64,000 bases of DNA. Origin: Paraburkholderia sp. Its GTDB lineage: Bacteria; Pseudomonadota; Gammaproteobacteria; Burkholderiales; Burkholderiaceae. How positions within the stretch are numbered: the first letter of the stretch is position 1; every line of letters begins with the position of its first letter. Position numbers and translations under genes: made by a program. The stretch covers positions 1,198,001-1,262,000 of the forward strand of contig NZ_JAPWKB010000019.1 in assembly GCF_028283785.1 (NCBI RefSeq), in the 5' to 3' direction. The notes below the pieces were generated by a model. It made no database searches. It saw only the letters and a program-made list of their open reading frames with translations, and was not told the DNA's origin. Positions 35,044-44,710 of this stretch are shown here, piece after piece.

Positions 35044-36030
35044 ATGACCCACCGTCCGACATGCCGGAGCTTCGCACGCCGCCGTATTCTCGCCGGCGCG
35101 GCAACCCTCGGCGCCGCCGCCGCGCTCACGCTGGTGCTGCCGTTCCCGGCTGTCTATGCGCAAAGCGCGCACAAGCCGAAGGTCGCGCTCGTGATGAAGT
35201 CGCTCGCCAACGAGTTCTTCCTGACCATGGAAACCGGCGCGAAGGACTACCAGAAGCACAACCCGAATCTGTTCGATCTCGTCACGAACGGCATCAAGGA
35301 CGAAACCGATACCGCCAACCAGATCCGCATCGTCGAGCAGATGATCGTGTCGAAGGTCGATGCGATCGTGCTCGCGCCGGCGGATTCGAAAGCGCTGGTG
35401 CCGGTCGTCAAGAAAGCGGTGGATGCGGGGATCATCGTCGTCAATATCGACAACCGGCTCGATCCCGATGTGCTGAAATCGAAAGACCTGAACGTGCCGT
35501 TCGTCGGCCCGGACAACGCGAAGGGCGCGCAGAAGGTCGGCGATTTCCTCGCGAAGAAGCTGAAGTCGGGCGATCAGGTCGGCATCATCGAAGGCGTATC
35601 GACCACGACCAATGCGCAGCAACGCACGGCAGGCTTCAAGGAAGCGATGGACAAGGCCGGCGCGAAAGTCGTCTCGACCCAATCCGGCGACTGGGAAATC
35701 GACAAGGGCAACGCGGTCGCATCGGCGATGCTCAACGAGTATCCGAACCTGAAGGCGCTGCTCGCCGGTAACGACAACATGGCGATCGGCGCGGTGTCGG
35801 CGGTGCGCGCGGCAGGTAAGCAGGGCAAGGTCTACGTGGTCGGCTACGACAACATCACCGCGATCAAGCCGATGCTGAAGGACGGCCGCGTGCTCGCCAC
35901 CGCAGACCAGTACGCGGCGAAGCAGGCCGTGTTCGGTATCGATACCGCGCTCAAGGCGCTGAACGAGCACAAGAAACAGTCGGATCTGTCGGGTGTGGTC
36001 GAAACCCCGGTCGATCTGGTCACGAAGTAA
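35044..36030 (+). CDS. rbsB: Ribose-type sugar ABC transporter, substrate-binding protein
   Basis: A 328-aa periplasmic protein. The signal peptide has RRRILAGAATLGAAAALTL (twin-arginine-like) with cleavage after VYAQ near residue 40. The mature sequence starts KPKVALVMKSLANEFFLTMETGAKDYQ, typical of RbsB-like pentose binding proteins. Strong AAAGGAG site. A 494-bp gap with a large hairpin separates it from the ATPase gene. Confidence 0.88.
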   Translation: MTHRPTCRSFARRRILAGAATLGAAAALTLVLPFPAVYAQSAHKPKVALVMKSLANEFFLTMETGAKDYQKHNPNLFDLVTNGIKDETDTANQIRIVEQMIVSKVDAIVLAPADSKALVPVVKKAVDAGIIVVNIDNRLDPDVLKSKDLNVPFVGPDNAKGAQKVGDFLAKKLKSGDQVGIIEGVSTTTNAQQRTAGFKEAMDKAGAKVVSTQSGDWEIDKGNAVASAMLNEYPNLKALLAGNDNMAIGAVSAVRAAGKQGKVYVVGYDNITAIKPMLKDGRVLATADQYAAKQAVFGIDTALKALNEHKKQSDLSGVVETPVDLVTK

Positions 36031-36524
36031 CGTGCACGGCATCACGGCTCGCATCCGGCCGTAGACGCGCACCGTATCAACGCAGTACCGCAGCAACCAC
36101 ATCGCCGGGCCGCACACAGGCAATACGGCAGCAACTGGCGAAACAGGACGGGCGTTTCATCGCGTTTCACGCCCGTCCTGAGCGGCACCTGGCTTGCGAC
36201 ACCGGATGCAACAGGTCGTGCAACATGCTGTGCAACACCGCATCGAATCACGTTTTTTTGCCGGGCAAAGCCCCGTCTCGCACCCACAACGGTGTCGACG
36301 ACCTCGCACCCGATGCAATATCTTGGCGAAATATTTAAGAAAATTCCCGCGCGGCCGATAATCCAGAGATAAGCGTCATGACGGCTATTGCGCGACGGGA
36401 GCGCATGAACGGACGGGCAAGCGTTTGCCCCCGATCGAGACGGCATGACACGAGGCAGTTCCGCATCGCAGACGCGCATCGCCATGCGCCGAACGACGCG
36501 AGACGGCCCGACACCAGGATCGCG
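36031..36524. other. Intergenic region between rbsB and rbsA with a 12-bp stem
   Basis: 494 bp without a convincing gene. At 36144-36180 is a 12-bp perfect stem (CAGGACGGGCGT and its complement) with a 13-nt loop, placed to stabilise the rbsB mRNA end or attenuate the downstream genes. An AT-rich stretch follows at 36310-36370 (GGCGAAATATTTAAGAAAAT), a possible second promoter for rbsA. Confidence 0.55.
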
Positions 36525-38225
36525 ATGGATTCGACCAACCACGACGACCAAGCCGCACCGCCTGCGTTGCTGTCCGTGACCGGACTCGGCAAGACCTATG
36601 CCGAACCGGTCCTGGCCGACGTGTCGCTGGCGTTGCATGCAGGCGAGGTGCTGGCGCTGACGGGTGAAAACGGCGCGGGCAAAAGCACGCTGTCGAAAAT
36701 CGTCGGCGGCCTCGTCACGCCCAGCGCCGGCACGATGCAACTGGCCGGCGTCCCGTATGCACCCGTCAGCCGGACTCAGGCCGAAACGCTCGGCGTGCGG
36801 ATGGTGATGCAGGAGCTGAACCTGCTGCCCACGCTGTCGGTCGCGGAAAATCTGTTTCTGAACCGCTTGCCGCGTAACGCGGTCGGCTGGATCGACCGCC
36901 GCAGGCTGCGCGACGACGCCCGTCACGCGATGGCGCAAGTCGGACTCGACGCGATCGACCCCGATACGCTGGTCGGCGAGCTCGGCATCGGTCATCAGCA
37001 GATGGTCGAAATCGCCCGAAACCTGATCGACGACTGCCGTGTGCTGATCCTCGACGAACCCACCGCGATGCTGACCGCGCGCGAAGTCGATCTGTTGTTC
37101 GAACAGATCGCGGGGCTCAAGGCGCGCGGCGTCGCGCTGGTCTATATCTCGCACCGGCTCGAAGAACTCGCGCGTATCGCCGACCGGGTCGCGGTGTTGC
37201 GCGACGGACGGCTGGTGCATGTCGGCGCGATGCGCGAACTGAGCGGCGATCAACTGGTCACGCTGATGGTCGGGCGGGAGCTCGGCGAGCGCATCGAAAT
37301 GGCCGGCGAGGCGGAAAGACGGCTGGGCGCGCCGCTGTTGCGCGTGACCGGCTTGACGCGCGGCACGCGGGTCAAGGACGTGTCGTTCGAGGTCCGCGCG
37401 GGCGAGATTTTCGGCATCAGCGGGCTGATCGGCGCGGGGCGCACCGAATTGCTGCGGCTGATCTACGGCGCGGATAGCGCCGATGCGGGCACGATCGCAC
37501 TGGCCCCGGCGGTGGATGCGGCGCGCGCGTCGGGCCTCGGCCCGGACGATCGCCCCGGTCCCGAACCGGTTCCGGTCCGGATCGAATCGCCGACCGATGC
37601 GGTCCGCCTCGGCATCGCGCTGATCACCGAAGATCGCAAGGGCGAAGGCTTGTTGCTGCCGCAATCGGTGGCGGCGAACCTGTCGCTGGGCAATTTTTCG
37701 CAGATCGCGACGCGCGGTGTGGTCGATGCCGCGCGTGAAAACGCGCTGGCGAGGCGTCAGATCGACGCGCTGCGCATCCGCACCGCAAACGCTGCGCAAC
37801 CGGTCGGTGAACTGTCGGGCGGCAACCAGCAGAAAGTGGTGATCGGCCGCTGGCTGGCGCGCGATTGCCGCGTACTGCTGTTCGACGAGCCGACGCGCGG
37901 TATCGACGTCGGTGCCAAATTCGATATTTATGCGCTGCTCGCGACGCTGGCGCGCGAAGGCCGCGCGCTGGTGGTCGTGTCGAGCGATCTGCGCGAACTG
38001 ATGCTGATCTGCGACCGCATCGGCGTGATGTCGGCAGGGCGGATGACCGGCATGTTCGAGCGCGGCGGCTGGACTCAGGACGCATTGCTGGCCGCAGCGT
38101 TGGCGGGCTATCGCAGCCGCGACGCGCTGTTGCACGCACCGGCGCCGCTCGACATCTCCGCCGGCGTTCCGCAAGACACCCCGGCCGCCGGCGAAGCAGC
38201 CCACCACGACGGGAATTCACGATGA
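36525..38225 (+). CDS. rbsA: Ribose-type ABC transporter, duplicated ATP-binding protein
   Basis: A 566-aa protein with two ABC domains. Domain 1: Walker A GENGAGKS near residue 50 and LILDEPTAML. Domain 2: GLIGAGRTEL, then the signature LSGGNQQKV and FDEPTRGIDVG. It is about 60 residues longer than E. coli RbsA; part is a ~20-residue Pro/Asp-rich insert (ASGLGPDDRPGPEPVP) in domain 2 and part is a longer C-terminus. Start at 36525 (AGGAT upstream) with an uncertain longer frame. Stop overlaps the rbsC start (ATGA). Confidence 0.9.
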   Translation: MDSTNHDDQAAPPALLSVTGLGKTYAEPVLADVSLALHAGEVLALTGENGAGKSTLSKIVGGLVTPSAGTMQLAGVPYAPVSRTQAETLGVRMVMQELNLLPTLSVAENLFLNRLPRNAVGWIDRRRLRDDARHAMAQVGLDAIDPDTLVGELGIGHQQMVEIARNLIDDCRVLILDEPTAMLTAREVDLLFEQIAGLKARGVALVYISHRLEELARIADRVAVLRDGRLVHVGAMRELSGDQLVTLMVGRELGERIEMAGEAERRLGAPLLRVTGLTRGTRVKDVSFEVRAGEIFGISGLIGAGRTELLRLIYGADSADAGTIALAPAVDAARASGLGPDDRPGPEPVPVRIESPTDAVRLGIALITEDRKGEGLLLPQSVAANLSLGNFSQIATRGVVDAARENALARRQIDALRIRTANAAQPVGELSGGNQQKVVIGRWLARDCRVLLFDEPTRGIDVGAKFDIYALLATLAREGRALVVVSSDLRELMLICDRIGVMSAGRMTGMFERGGWTQDALLAAALAGYRSRDALLHAPAPLDISAGVPQDTPAAGEAAHHDGNSR

Positions 38226-39307
38226 CCGATCGTCTCGACCATAAGCAAAACGCGAAGGCTGCCGTTAACCAGTTAAGCCCGCTGAAAGATGCGGGGAGCG
38301 ACACCGCTGCGCAACCGGGCACGCCGTCTGCGGACCCGTCGGCGCCGCTCGCCGGGCGCAAGCCCGCGGGGACGCGGCTCGGCCTGTCGAACTATCTCGG
38401 GCTGGCCGGTGCGCTGCTGGCGATGATCGTGCTGTTTTCGCTGCTGAGCGCGCATTTCCTCACCTACGATACGTTCAGCACGATCGCCAACCAGATTCCC
38501 GACCTCGTCGTGATGGCGGTGGGCATGACCTTCGTGCTGATCATCGCCGGTATCGATCTGTCGGTCGGCTCGGTGCTGGCGCTGGGCGCGTCGGTGGTCA
38601 GCGTGGCGGCGCTGAAGTGGCAATGGCCGCCTTACGCGGCCGCGCTGCTGGGCGTCGCGGCGGCCGCGCTGACCGGAACGGTGACGGGCGCAGTCACGGT
38701 GGGCTGGCGGATTCCGTCGTTCATCGTGTCGCTCGGCGTGCTGGAAGCGGCGCGCGGACTGGCGTACCAGATGACGAATTCGCGCACCGCGTATATCGGC
38801 GATGCGTTCGACTTCCTGTCCAATCCGATCGCGCTCGGCATCTCGCCGGCCTTTCTGATTGCGCTGGCGGTGATGATCGTCGCGCAACTGGTGCTGACGC
38901 GCACGGTGTTCGGCCGGTATCTGGTCGGCATCGGTACGAATGAAGAAGCGGTGCGGCTCGCGGGCGTCAATCCGCGGCCTTACAAGATCGTGGTGTTCGC
39001 GCTGATGGGCGCGCTCGCCGGACTGGCCGCGCTGTTCCAGATTTCGCGGCTCGAAGCCGCGGATCCGAACGCCGGATCGGGCATCGAATTGCAGGTGATT
39101 GCAGCGGTCGTCATTGGTGGAACGAGTTTGATGGGCGGGAGAGGGTCGGTGATCAGCACCTTTTTCGGGGTGTTGATCATTTCGGTGCTGGCCGCCGGGC
39201 TCGCGCAGATTGGCGCGAACGAACCCACCAAACGCATCATCACGGGGGCGGTAATCGTAGTGGCGGTCGTGCTGGACACGTATCGCAGCCGGCGCAGACG
39301 CGCTTAG
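38222..39307 (+). CDS. rbsC: Ribose-type ABC transporter permease
   Basis: A 361-aa inner-membrane permease. After a ~50-residue cytoplasmic Pro/Ala-rich N-terminus it has about ten hydrophobic helices, with the family motifs GIDLSVGSVLALGA, WRIPSFIVSLGVLEAARGLAY and VVIGGTSLMGGRGSV. Translationally coupled to rbsA through ATGA. The long N-terminus is atypical, and the true start could be further downstream. Confidence 0.92.
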   Translation: MTDRLDHKQNAKAAVNQLSPLKDAGSDTAAQPGTPSADPSAPLAGRKPAGTRLGLSNYLGLAGALLAMIVLFSLLSAHFLTYDTFSTIANQIPDLVVMAVGMTFVLIIAGIDLSVGSVLALGASVVSVAALKWQWPPYAAALLGVAAAALTGTVTGAVTVGWRIPSFIVSLGVLEAARGLAYQMTNSRTAYIGDAFDFLSNPIALGISPAFLIALAVMIVAQLVLTRTVFGRYLVGIGTNEEAVRLAGVNPRPYKIVVFALMGALAGLAALFQISRLEAADPNAGSGIELQVIAAVVIGGTSLMGGRGSVISTFFGVLIISVLAAGLAQIGANEPTKRIITGAVIVVAVVLDTYRSRRRRA

Positions 39308-39411
39308 GCGAACGGGGAAGCAGGAAATAATCTGTCATCGATGGGAAAAATGCCCGGTGCGGCGCTCGTTGAGCCGCGCGGCAGGAAAAACAGGCAGGAG
39401 AACCACAGCTT

Positions 39412-40509
39412 ATGGCGACGATCAAGGATGTAGCGGCCGTGGCCGGCGTGTCGTTCACGACGGTTTCGCACGTCGTGAACAACTCACGGCCGGTGTCGGC
39501 CGACGTACGCGCGAAAGTCGAACACGCAATCCGCCAGCTCAATTACGTGCCGTCGGCGGTGGCGCGTTCGTTGAAGGCGCGCTCCACCTCGACCATCGGC
39601 TTGCTGGTGCCAAACACGACGAATCCCTATTTCGCCGAAATGGCGCGCGGCGTCGAGGATGGTTGCGCGCGCAACGGCTACTGCGTGTTCTTCTGCAACT
39701 CGGACGACGATCCGGTCAAGCAGCGCAACTATCTGCGCGTGCTTCAGGAGAAACGCATCGACGGGCTGATCGTCGCGTCGGCGGGTGAGGATTCGGTGCT
39801 GGCGCAGACGCTATCGGATGCGCGCGAGCCGCTCGTGATCGTCGACCGGAATATCGAAGGGCTGAGCGCCGATCTGGTGCAGATCGACCACGAAAAGGGC
39901 GGCTATCTGGCCACCCGTCATCTGCTCGAACTCGGGCACGTGAAAATCGGCTGTATCACCGGTCCGATCTCGACGGCGGTCAGCGCGATGCGCGTGCACG
40001 GCTTTATCCGCGCGATGGCCGAACGCGGCATCGAGATCGCGCCGGGCGCGATCGTCGAAAGCGATTTCTCGGGCGCGGGCGGTTACGGCGCGGCCAGCAC
40101 GCTGTTCGACACGTTGCAGCCCACGGCGATTTTCGCGGGCAACGACATGATGGGCATCGGCGCATTGCGCGCGGCGGCCGAACGCGGGATGAAGGTTCCG
40201 CGCGACGTGTCGATCATCGGTTTCGACGATATCGAACTCGGCCACTTCACCTATCCGGCGCTGTCGACGGTCGGTCAGTCGGTGCGGGCGCTGGGCGAAA
40301 TGGCGGCGCAAACGCTGATCGAGCGGATCGTCGCGACCGGTAACGGCAATGGTTCAGCGGTGGCGGGGCAGCACGGCCGGCCGCCGGGCGAGCCGCCCAG
40401 GATCGTGGCGACGCGGCGACGCGTGATCGCGCCGCGACTGATGGTGCGCGAATCGACTGCGCCGTGGGCCGGCGCGAAATCCGGCAGCGCAGGACTGGCG
40501 GCGGCGTAA
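39412..40509 (+). CDS. rbsR: LacI-family repressor of the ribose operon
   Basis: A 365-aa protein. HTH MATIKDVAAVAGVSFTTVSHVVNN at the very N-terminus; effector domain with STIGLLVPNTTNPYFAEMARGVEDG and VSIIGFDDIELGHFTYPALSTV, typical of RbsR/PurR-like regulators. The C-terminus has a Gly/Pro-rich insert near residues 310-330. It sits between permease and kinase and probably binds the palindrome at 34956. Confidence 0.9.
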   Translation: MATIKDVAAVAGVSFTTVSHVVNNSRPVSADVRAKVEHAIRQLNYVPSAVARSLKARSTSTIGLLVPNTTNPYFAEMARGVEDGCARNGYCVFFCNSDDDPVKQRNYLRVLQEKRIDGLIVASAGEDSVLAQTLSDAREPLVIVDRNIEGLSADLVQIDHEKGGYLATRHLLELGHVKIGCITGPISTAVSAMRVHGFIRAMAERGIEIAPGAIVESDFSGAGGYGAASTLFDTLQPTAIFAGNDMMGIGALRAAAERGMKVPRDVSIIGFDDIELGHFTYPALSTVGQSVRALGEMAAQTLIERIVATGNGNGSAVAGQHGRPPGEPPRIVATRRRVIAPRLMVRESTAPWAGAKSGSAGLAAA

Positions 40510-40583
40510 CGCGGCAGCACGCAAACAGAAACGACGTTCGACCGGGGATCGACATGCGGCGCTGACGCCGCGAGGAGAGCGCG

Positions 40584-41516
40584 GTGGCGACGCATCCGGC
40601 ACACCCGACAGTCGCAGTGGTCGGCAGTCTGAATATGGATCTGGTAGTGCGCGCGGCGCGCCTGCCGAAGCCCGGCGAGACGCTGGCCGGCCAGACGTTC
40701 ATGCAGGTCGCGGGAGGCAAGGGCGGCAATCAGGCCGTCGCAGCGGCGCGTCTGGGCGCGCACGTGTCGATGCTCGGCTGCGTCGGCGCGGACCCGAACG
40801 GTGCGCAACTGCGAGCCGGTCTCGAAGCCGAAGGCATCGACTGCGATGCGCTCGAAACCCATGCGTCGACAGCGAGCGGCGTCGCGATCATCGTCGTCGA
40901 CGATGCGAGCCAGAACGCGATCGTGATCGTCGCGGGCAGCAACGGCGAAGTCACGCCCGACACCATCGCCCGTCACGAAGCGGCGCTGGCGGCCGCGCAG
41001 GTCGTCGTCTGTCAACTCGAAACCCCACCTGACGCGGTGTACGCCGCGCTCCACACGGCCCGTCGTCTGGGCAAGCTCACCATCCTGAATCCCGCGCCGG
41101 CAGTCGGGCCGTTGCCCGCGTCGTGGCTGCCGTTGATCGACTATCTGGTCCCGAACGAACTCGAAGCCGCGACGCTCGCCGGCACGCCCGTCGATTCACC
41201 GGACGACGCGGCGCGCGCCGCGCTCGCGCTGCACGCGGCCGGTGCCCGCAACGTGCTGATCACGCTCGGCGCGCGCGGCGTGCAGTGCGTGCTCGACGGT
41301 GCAGCGCCCGCGCTGTTCGACGCCCCGGCAGTCAACGCGGTCGATACGACCGCGGCCGGCGACACGTTTATCGGCGCACTCGCCGCGCAACTCGCGCAAC
41401 AGGTGCCGGTTCACGACGCGATCCGCTTCGCGCAACGCGCGGCCGCGCTGTCGGTGACGCGAGCGGGTGCGCAACCGTCGATTCCGACGCTCGGCGAACT
41501 GTCCACGGCACCCTGA
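40584..41516 (+). CDS. rbsK: Ribokinase
   Basis: A 310-aa PfkB-family kinase: MDLVVRAARLPKPGETLAG, GGKGGNQAVAAARLG (sugar-binding signature) and DTTAAGDTFIGAL (ATP site, catalytic Asp). Converts ribose to ribose 5-phosphate. GTG start at 40584 with GAGGAGAG upstream. No rbsD (ribose mutarotase) is present in this cluster. Confidence 0.93.
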   Translation: MATHPAHPTVAVVGSLNMDLVVRAARLPKPGETLAGQTFMQVAGGKGGNQAVAAARLGAHVSMLGCVGADPNGAQLRAGLEAEGIDCDALETHASTASGVAIIVVDDASQNAIVIVAGSNGEVTPDTIARHEAALAAAQVVVCQLETPPDAVYAALHTARRLGKLTILNPAPAVGPLPASWLPLIDYLVPNELEAATLAGTPVDSPDDAARAALALHAAGARNVLITLGARGVQCVLDGAAPALFDAPAVNAVDTTAAGDTFIGALAAQLAQQVPVHDAIRFAQRAAALSVTRAGAQPSIPTLGELSTAP

Positions 41517-41874
41517 GCACAGCGCGACATCGCGTCGCGCCACCGCCGGCATCTTTCGACCTGTTACCTGCGCGCCGGCCGCCGATGTCGACGGGCGCCG
41601 CATGCACTTTTCTACAACGCACTGAAACCGTGCCCGAGCGGCGTTTGCGCCCCGAAATCGCGCGGCGCGCGGCCTGTCGATCGCTCAACGTTGTAAGAAT
41701 TACTCAGACGAATTTCGATATTGTTCAGACCATATAAATCCTTCAAGTCCACTCGGTGCCTGCCGTAAACAAAATTAAGCGTCGCATCGAACGTGGCGCC
41801 GCGGTTGCACCCGCCCCATGTCTCCGGCGCGGCGCACGCAAGACATTCACCCGATACGTCACAGGAAGAGAAGC
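41517..41874. other. Intergenic region before the chemoreceptor gene
   Basis: 358 bp without a gene. The AT-richer part at 41690-41780 (AGAATTACTCAGACGAATTT and CATATAAATCC) probably carries the chemoreceptor promoter; I could not assign a flagellar sigma-28 box. Confidence 0.4.
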
Positions 41875-43641
41875 ATGTTGAACAAAGGCATCACAATCAA
41901 GGCGCGCATCGGCCTGACCATGGCTTTCCTCGCCGCATTGCTGGTTGCCATCGGCATCCTCGGTCTGGTGGGCATGGGCAAGGCGAACGACGCTTATCGC
42001 AATACCTACACGAATCAGATGCCGAGCGCGGTCAATATCGGCAATTCGGAGCTGTACGCGGCTCGCGAACGCCTGGCGCTGGATCGCGCCGCATTTATGA
42101 TCGGCACGCCGGAAGCCGCCGGCACGATCGATCGCGCGAAGGTGATGCGCGAGACGTCGGATAAATGGTGGAAAAAATACATGGATCTGCCGCAGGGTCC
42201 GCAAGAAACCAGTCTCGCGCAAACGGTCGTCGGTAAGCGCGACGCTCTGCACAAGTCGGCCGACGCGTTCGCAGCGGTGATCGCGGCCAACGATTCGACG
42301 AAGGTCATCGAACTGGCCAAGCAACTGCAGGCGGACTACAACGAGTTGTCGCTCGCCGACGACGCGCTGCGCAAGTTCCAGTTCGAGCAGGCCGATAGCG
42401 GCTTTACCGAAGTGCAAAGTTCGTACTCGACGCTGCGTTACATCTCGATCGCCTCGTTGCTGGCAGGCGTGGTTGCAGCGGTTTTGTCGTACCTGACGCT
42501 GGCGCGTGCGATTTCCCGTCCGCTCGCCGATGCACTCGAACATTTCGACGCGATTTCCGCTGGCGATCTGCGTCGTCCGATCGAAATCCGCTCGCACGAT
42601 GAAATGGGTCAGCTGATGGCCGGCATCGCGAAGATGCAGCACAGCCTGACCGATACGGTTCGCACGGTCCGCTCGGGCAGCGAATCGATCGCCACGGCCA
42701 CGCGTCAGATCGCGGCAGGCAATATCGATCTGTCGTCGCGTACTGAAGAACAGGCGTCGGCGTTGCAGGAAACCGCGTCGAGCATGGAAGAACTGACCGG
42801 CACCGTCCGTCAGAACGCCGAAAACGCACGTCAGGCAAGCGCGCTGGCTGCAAACGCATCGGAGATCGCCAACAAGGGTAACGCGGTGGTCGGTCAGGTG
42901 GTCGGCACGATGGGCGACATCAACCAGAGCTCGGCGAAGATCGCGGACATCATCTCGATCATCGAAGGCATTGCGTTCCAGACCAATATTCTGGCGCTGA
43001 ATGCGGCGGTCGAAGCGGCGCGTGCCGGTGAAGACGGCCGTGGTTTCGCGGTGGTGGCGGGCGAAGTGCGCAGCCTTGCACAACGTTCGTCGGCTGCGGC
43101 GAAGGAAATCAAGGAACTGATCGACACGTCGGTCGAACGCGTGCAGAGCGGTTCGGCACTGGTGGACGAAGCCGGTCGCACGATGAACGAGATCATCAGC
43201 GCGGTGCAGCGCGTGACCGACATCATGGGCGAGATCGCGGCCGCCTCGGAAGAGCAGAGCGGCGGGATCGATCAGGTGGCGCGCGCCGTCACGCAAATGG
43301 ACGAAGTGACCACGCAGAACGCGGCGCTGGTCGAAGAAGCGGCCGCGGCAGCGCAGTCGCTCGAAGATCAGGCGGGCAAGTTGCGCACGGCGGTCGCGGT
43401 GTTCCAGCTGGAAGAGAACGGCTTCAAGGCGTCGATCGAGCCGCAGAAGCCGCGTTATGTGAGCCCGGCCGCGAAGAAGCCAGCGTACAAGGCGCCGGTT
43501 CGCAAGTCCGCGCCGATGGCGTCCAAAGCAGCCGCAGCCGCTCCGGCATCGGAGCCGGTAATGGCCCGCCCCGCAGCGGCACCGGCCAAAGCGCCCGCAA
43601 TGGCGTCGGCAGGCAGCGACAAGGATTGGGAAACGTTCTGA
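41875..43641 (+). CDS. Methyl-accepting chemotaxis protein with C-terminal WETF tether
   Basis: A 588-aa receptor. Membrane helix 1 is at about residues 10-32, the periplasmic four-helix (Tar/Tsr-like) sensor at 33-190, membrane helix 2 near 190-212, HAMP at 212-265, and the signalling hairpin around GIAFQTNILALNAAVEAARAG. The C-terminus is a Pro/Ala/Lys-rich linker ending in DWETF, matching the NWETF pentapeptide that docks CheR and CheB. Start at 41875 (AGGAAGAG). It appears monocistronic, with a terminator behind it. The ligand is unknown. Confidence 0.95.
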   Translation: MLNKGITIKARIGLTMAFLAALLVAIGILGLVGMGKANDAYRNTYTNQMPSAVNIGNSELYAARERLALDRAAFMIGTPEAAGTIDRAKVMRETSDKWWKKYMDLPQGPQETSLAQTVVGKRDALHKSADAFAAVIAANDSTKVIELAKQLQADYNELSLADDALRKFQFEQADSGFTEVQSSYSTLRYISIASLLAGVVAAVLSYLTLARAISRPLADALEHFDAISAGDLRRPIEIRSHDEMGQLMAGIAKMQHSLTDTVRTVRSGSESIATATRQIAAGNIDLSSRTEEQASALQETASSMEELTGTVRQNAENARQASALAANASEIANKGNAVVGQVVGTMGDINQSSAKIADIISIIEGIAFQTNILALNAAVEAARAGEDGRGFAVVAGEVRSLAQRSSAAAKEIKELIDTSVERVQSGSALVDEAGRTMNEIISAVQRVTDIMGEIAAASEEQSGGIDQVARAVTQMDEVTTQNAALVEEAAAAAQSLEDQAGKLRTAVAVFQLEENGFKASIEPQKPRYVSPAAKKPAYKAPVRKSAPMASKAAAAAPASEPVMARPAAAPAKAPAMASAGSDKDWETF

Positions 43642-43710
43642 CCGGAGCGTGTCTCCGAGTTGTCTCTGAACTGCATCTGAACTGAAGCCCGCGTCGAGCG
43701 GGCGTCCCGA

Positions 43711-43745
43711 GGGCCGTGACCACGAAAGTGGCCACGGCCCTTTTT
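43711..43745 (+). terminator. Rho-independent terminator after the chemoreceptor gene
   Basis: Long stem GGGCCGTG(a)CCAC, loop GAAA, GTGG(c)CACGGCCC, followed by TTTTT. Confidence 0.9.
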
Positions 43746-43948
43746 ACGTCCGTCGTCATGTCACGCCGGGCCACGCAGACCTGGACCCGATGCCAGCGCG
43801 GCCGCCCGGCAAGACCTTGCGCGCTGTGGGCACGATCGTGCGCGGTGGGTCGCAATCCGCACACAATAAGCGCCCGGTTACGGTTCTGATCCGGTACATT
43901 GACGCATCACTTCTCAACGATTCGAAGCGCCAGCCAGAAAGGACCGAC

Positions 43949-44710
43949 ATGACGCAATACGACCTCGCGCATCGCCTGATCGACGCGCGCCGGCAGCACC
44001 GCCTGATCGACGCACTTGCGCCTGACAGCATGCCGCCCGACGCAGCCACCGCTTATGCGATCCAGCAGGCGGTCCTCGCCGGTCTCGGCGAACTGACGGG
44101 TGCATGGAAGATCGGCGCGAAGTCGCCGGGCGGCGCCACCTCCGGTGCGCCGATTCCGGCGTCGCTGGTGCTCGAATCGCCCGCGCGCGTTCAACATGCG
44201 GGATTTTTTCGCGTGCTGCTCGAACTGGAAGTGGCCTTCCGCTTCAACGAAGTCATCGAGCCGCGTCGCGATACGTATGCGCGCGACGACGTGTTGTCGC
44301 GGGTCGGCGTGGTATTGCCGACCATCGAGATCGTCGACAGCCGCTTTGCCGAATGGCCGGAAGTCGCGCCGCTCGCACAACTCGCCGACGCGCAGAACAA
44401 CGGCGCGCTGGTGACCGGACATCCGGTGGCGTTCGCGGGTGTCGCGCGCAGCTTCGATTTCGTGTCGCCGGTGCTGTCGCTGACCTGCGACGGCGTGTCG
44501 GTGGTGCCTGAATCCACCGGCAACCCGGCAGGCGATCCGCGCGAACTTCTGGTGTGGTTCGTCAACCATTGCGCGGCAATGGGCATCACGATCGATCCAG
44601 GCTGGACCATCACCACCGGTTCGTATGTCGGTGCTTACCGGCTCGATAAGCCGGGTGTCGTGCGCGGTCATTTCGACGGCCTCGGCGATATCGAACTCAC
44701 GCTGGTCTGA
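43949..44710 (+). CDS. 2-keto-4-pentenoate hydratase / fumarylacetoacetase-family hydratase
   Basis: A 253-aa protein of the MhpD/HpaH/HpcG hydratase type, which adds water to 2-hydroxy-dienoates in aromatic catabolism. Recognisable segments: AYAIQQAVLAGLGELTGAWKIGAKSP, ELEVAFRF (metal-binding Glu pair), PTIEIVDSRF, and GDPRELLVWFVNHCAAMGITIDPG near the C-terminus. Start at 43949 with AAAGGACC. No other catabolic genes are adjacent, so its pathway is not evident here. Confidence 0.87.
   Translation: MTQYDLAHRLIDARRQHRLIDALAPDSMPPDAATAYAIQQAVLAGLGELTGAWKIGAKSPGGATSGAPIPASLVLESPARVQHAGFFRVLLELEVAFRFNEVIEPRRDTYARDDVLSRVGVVLPTIEIVDSRFAEWPEVAPLAQLADAQNNGALVTGHPVAFAGVARSFDFVSPVLSLTCDGVSVVPESTGNPAGDPRELLVWFVNHCAAMGITIDPGWTITTGSYVGAYRLDKPGVVRGHFDGLGDIELTLV

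Noticed and set aside
41690..41780. Flagellar sigma-28 promoter before the chemoreceptor gene
   Set aside because: TAAAT and GCCGTAAA are present but at the wrong spacing for the TAAA-N15-GCCGATAA consensus.
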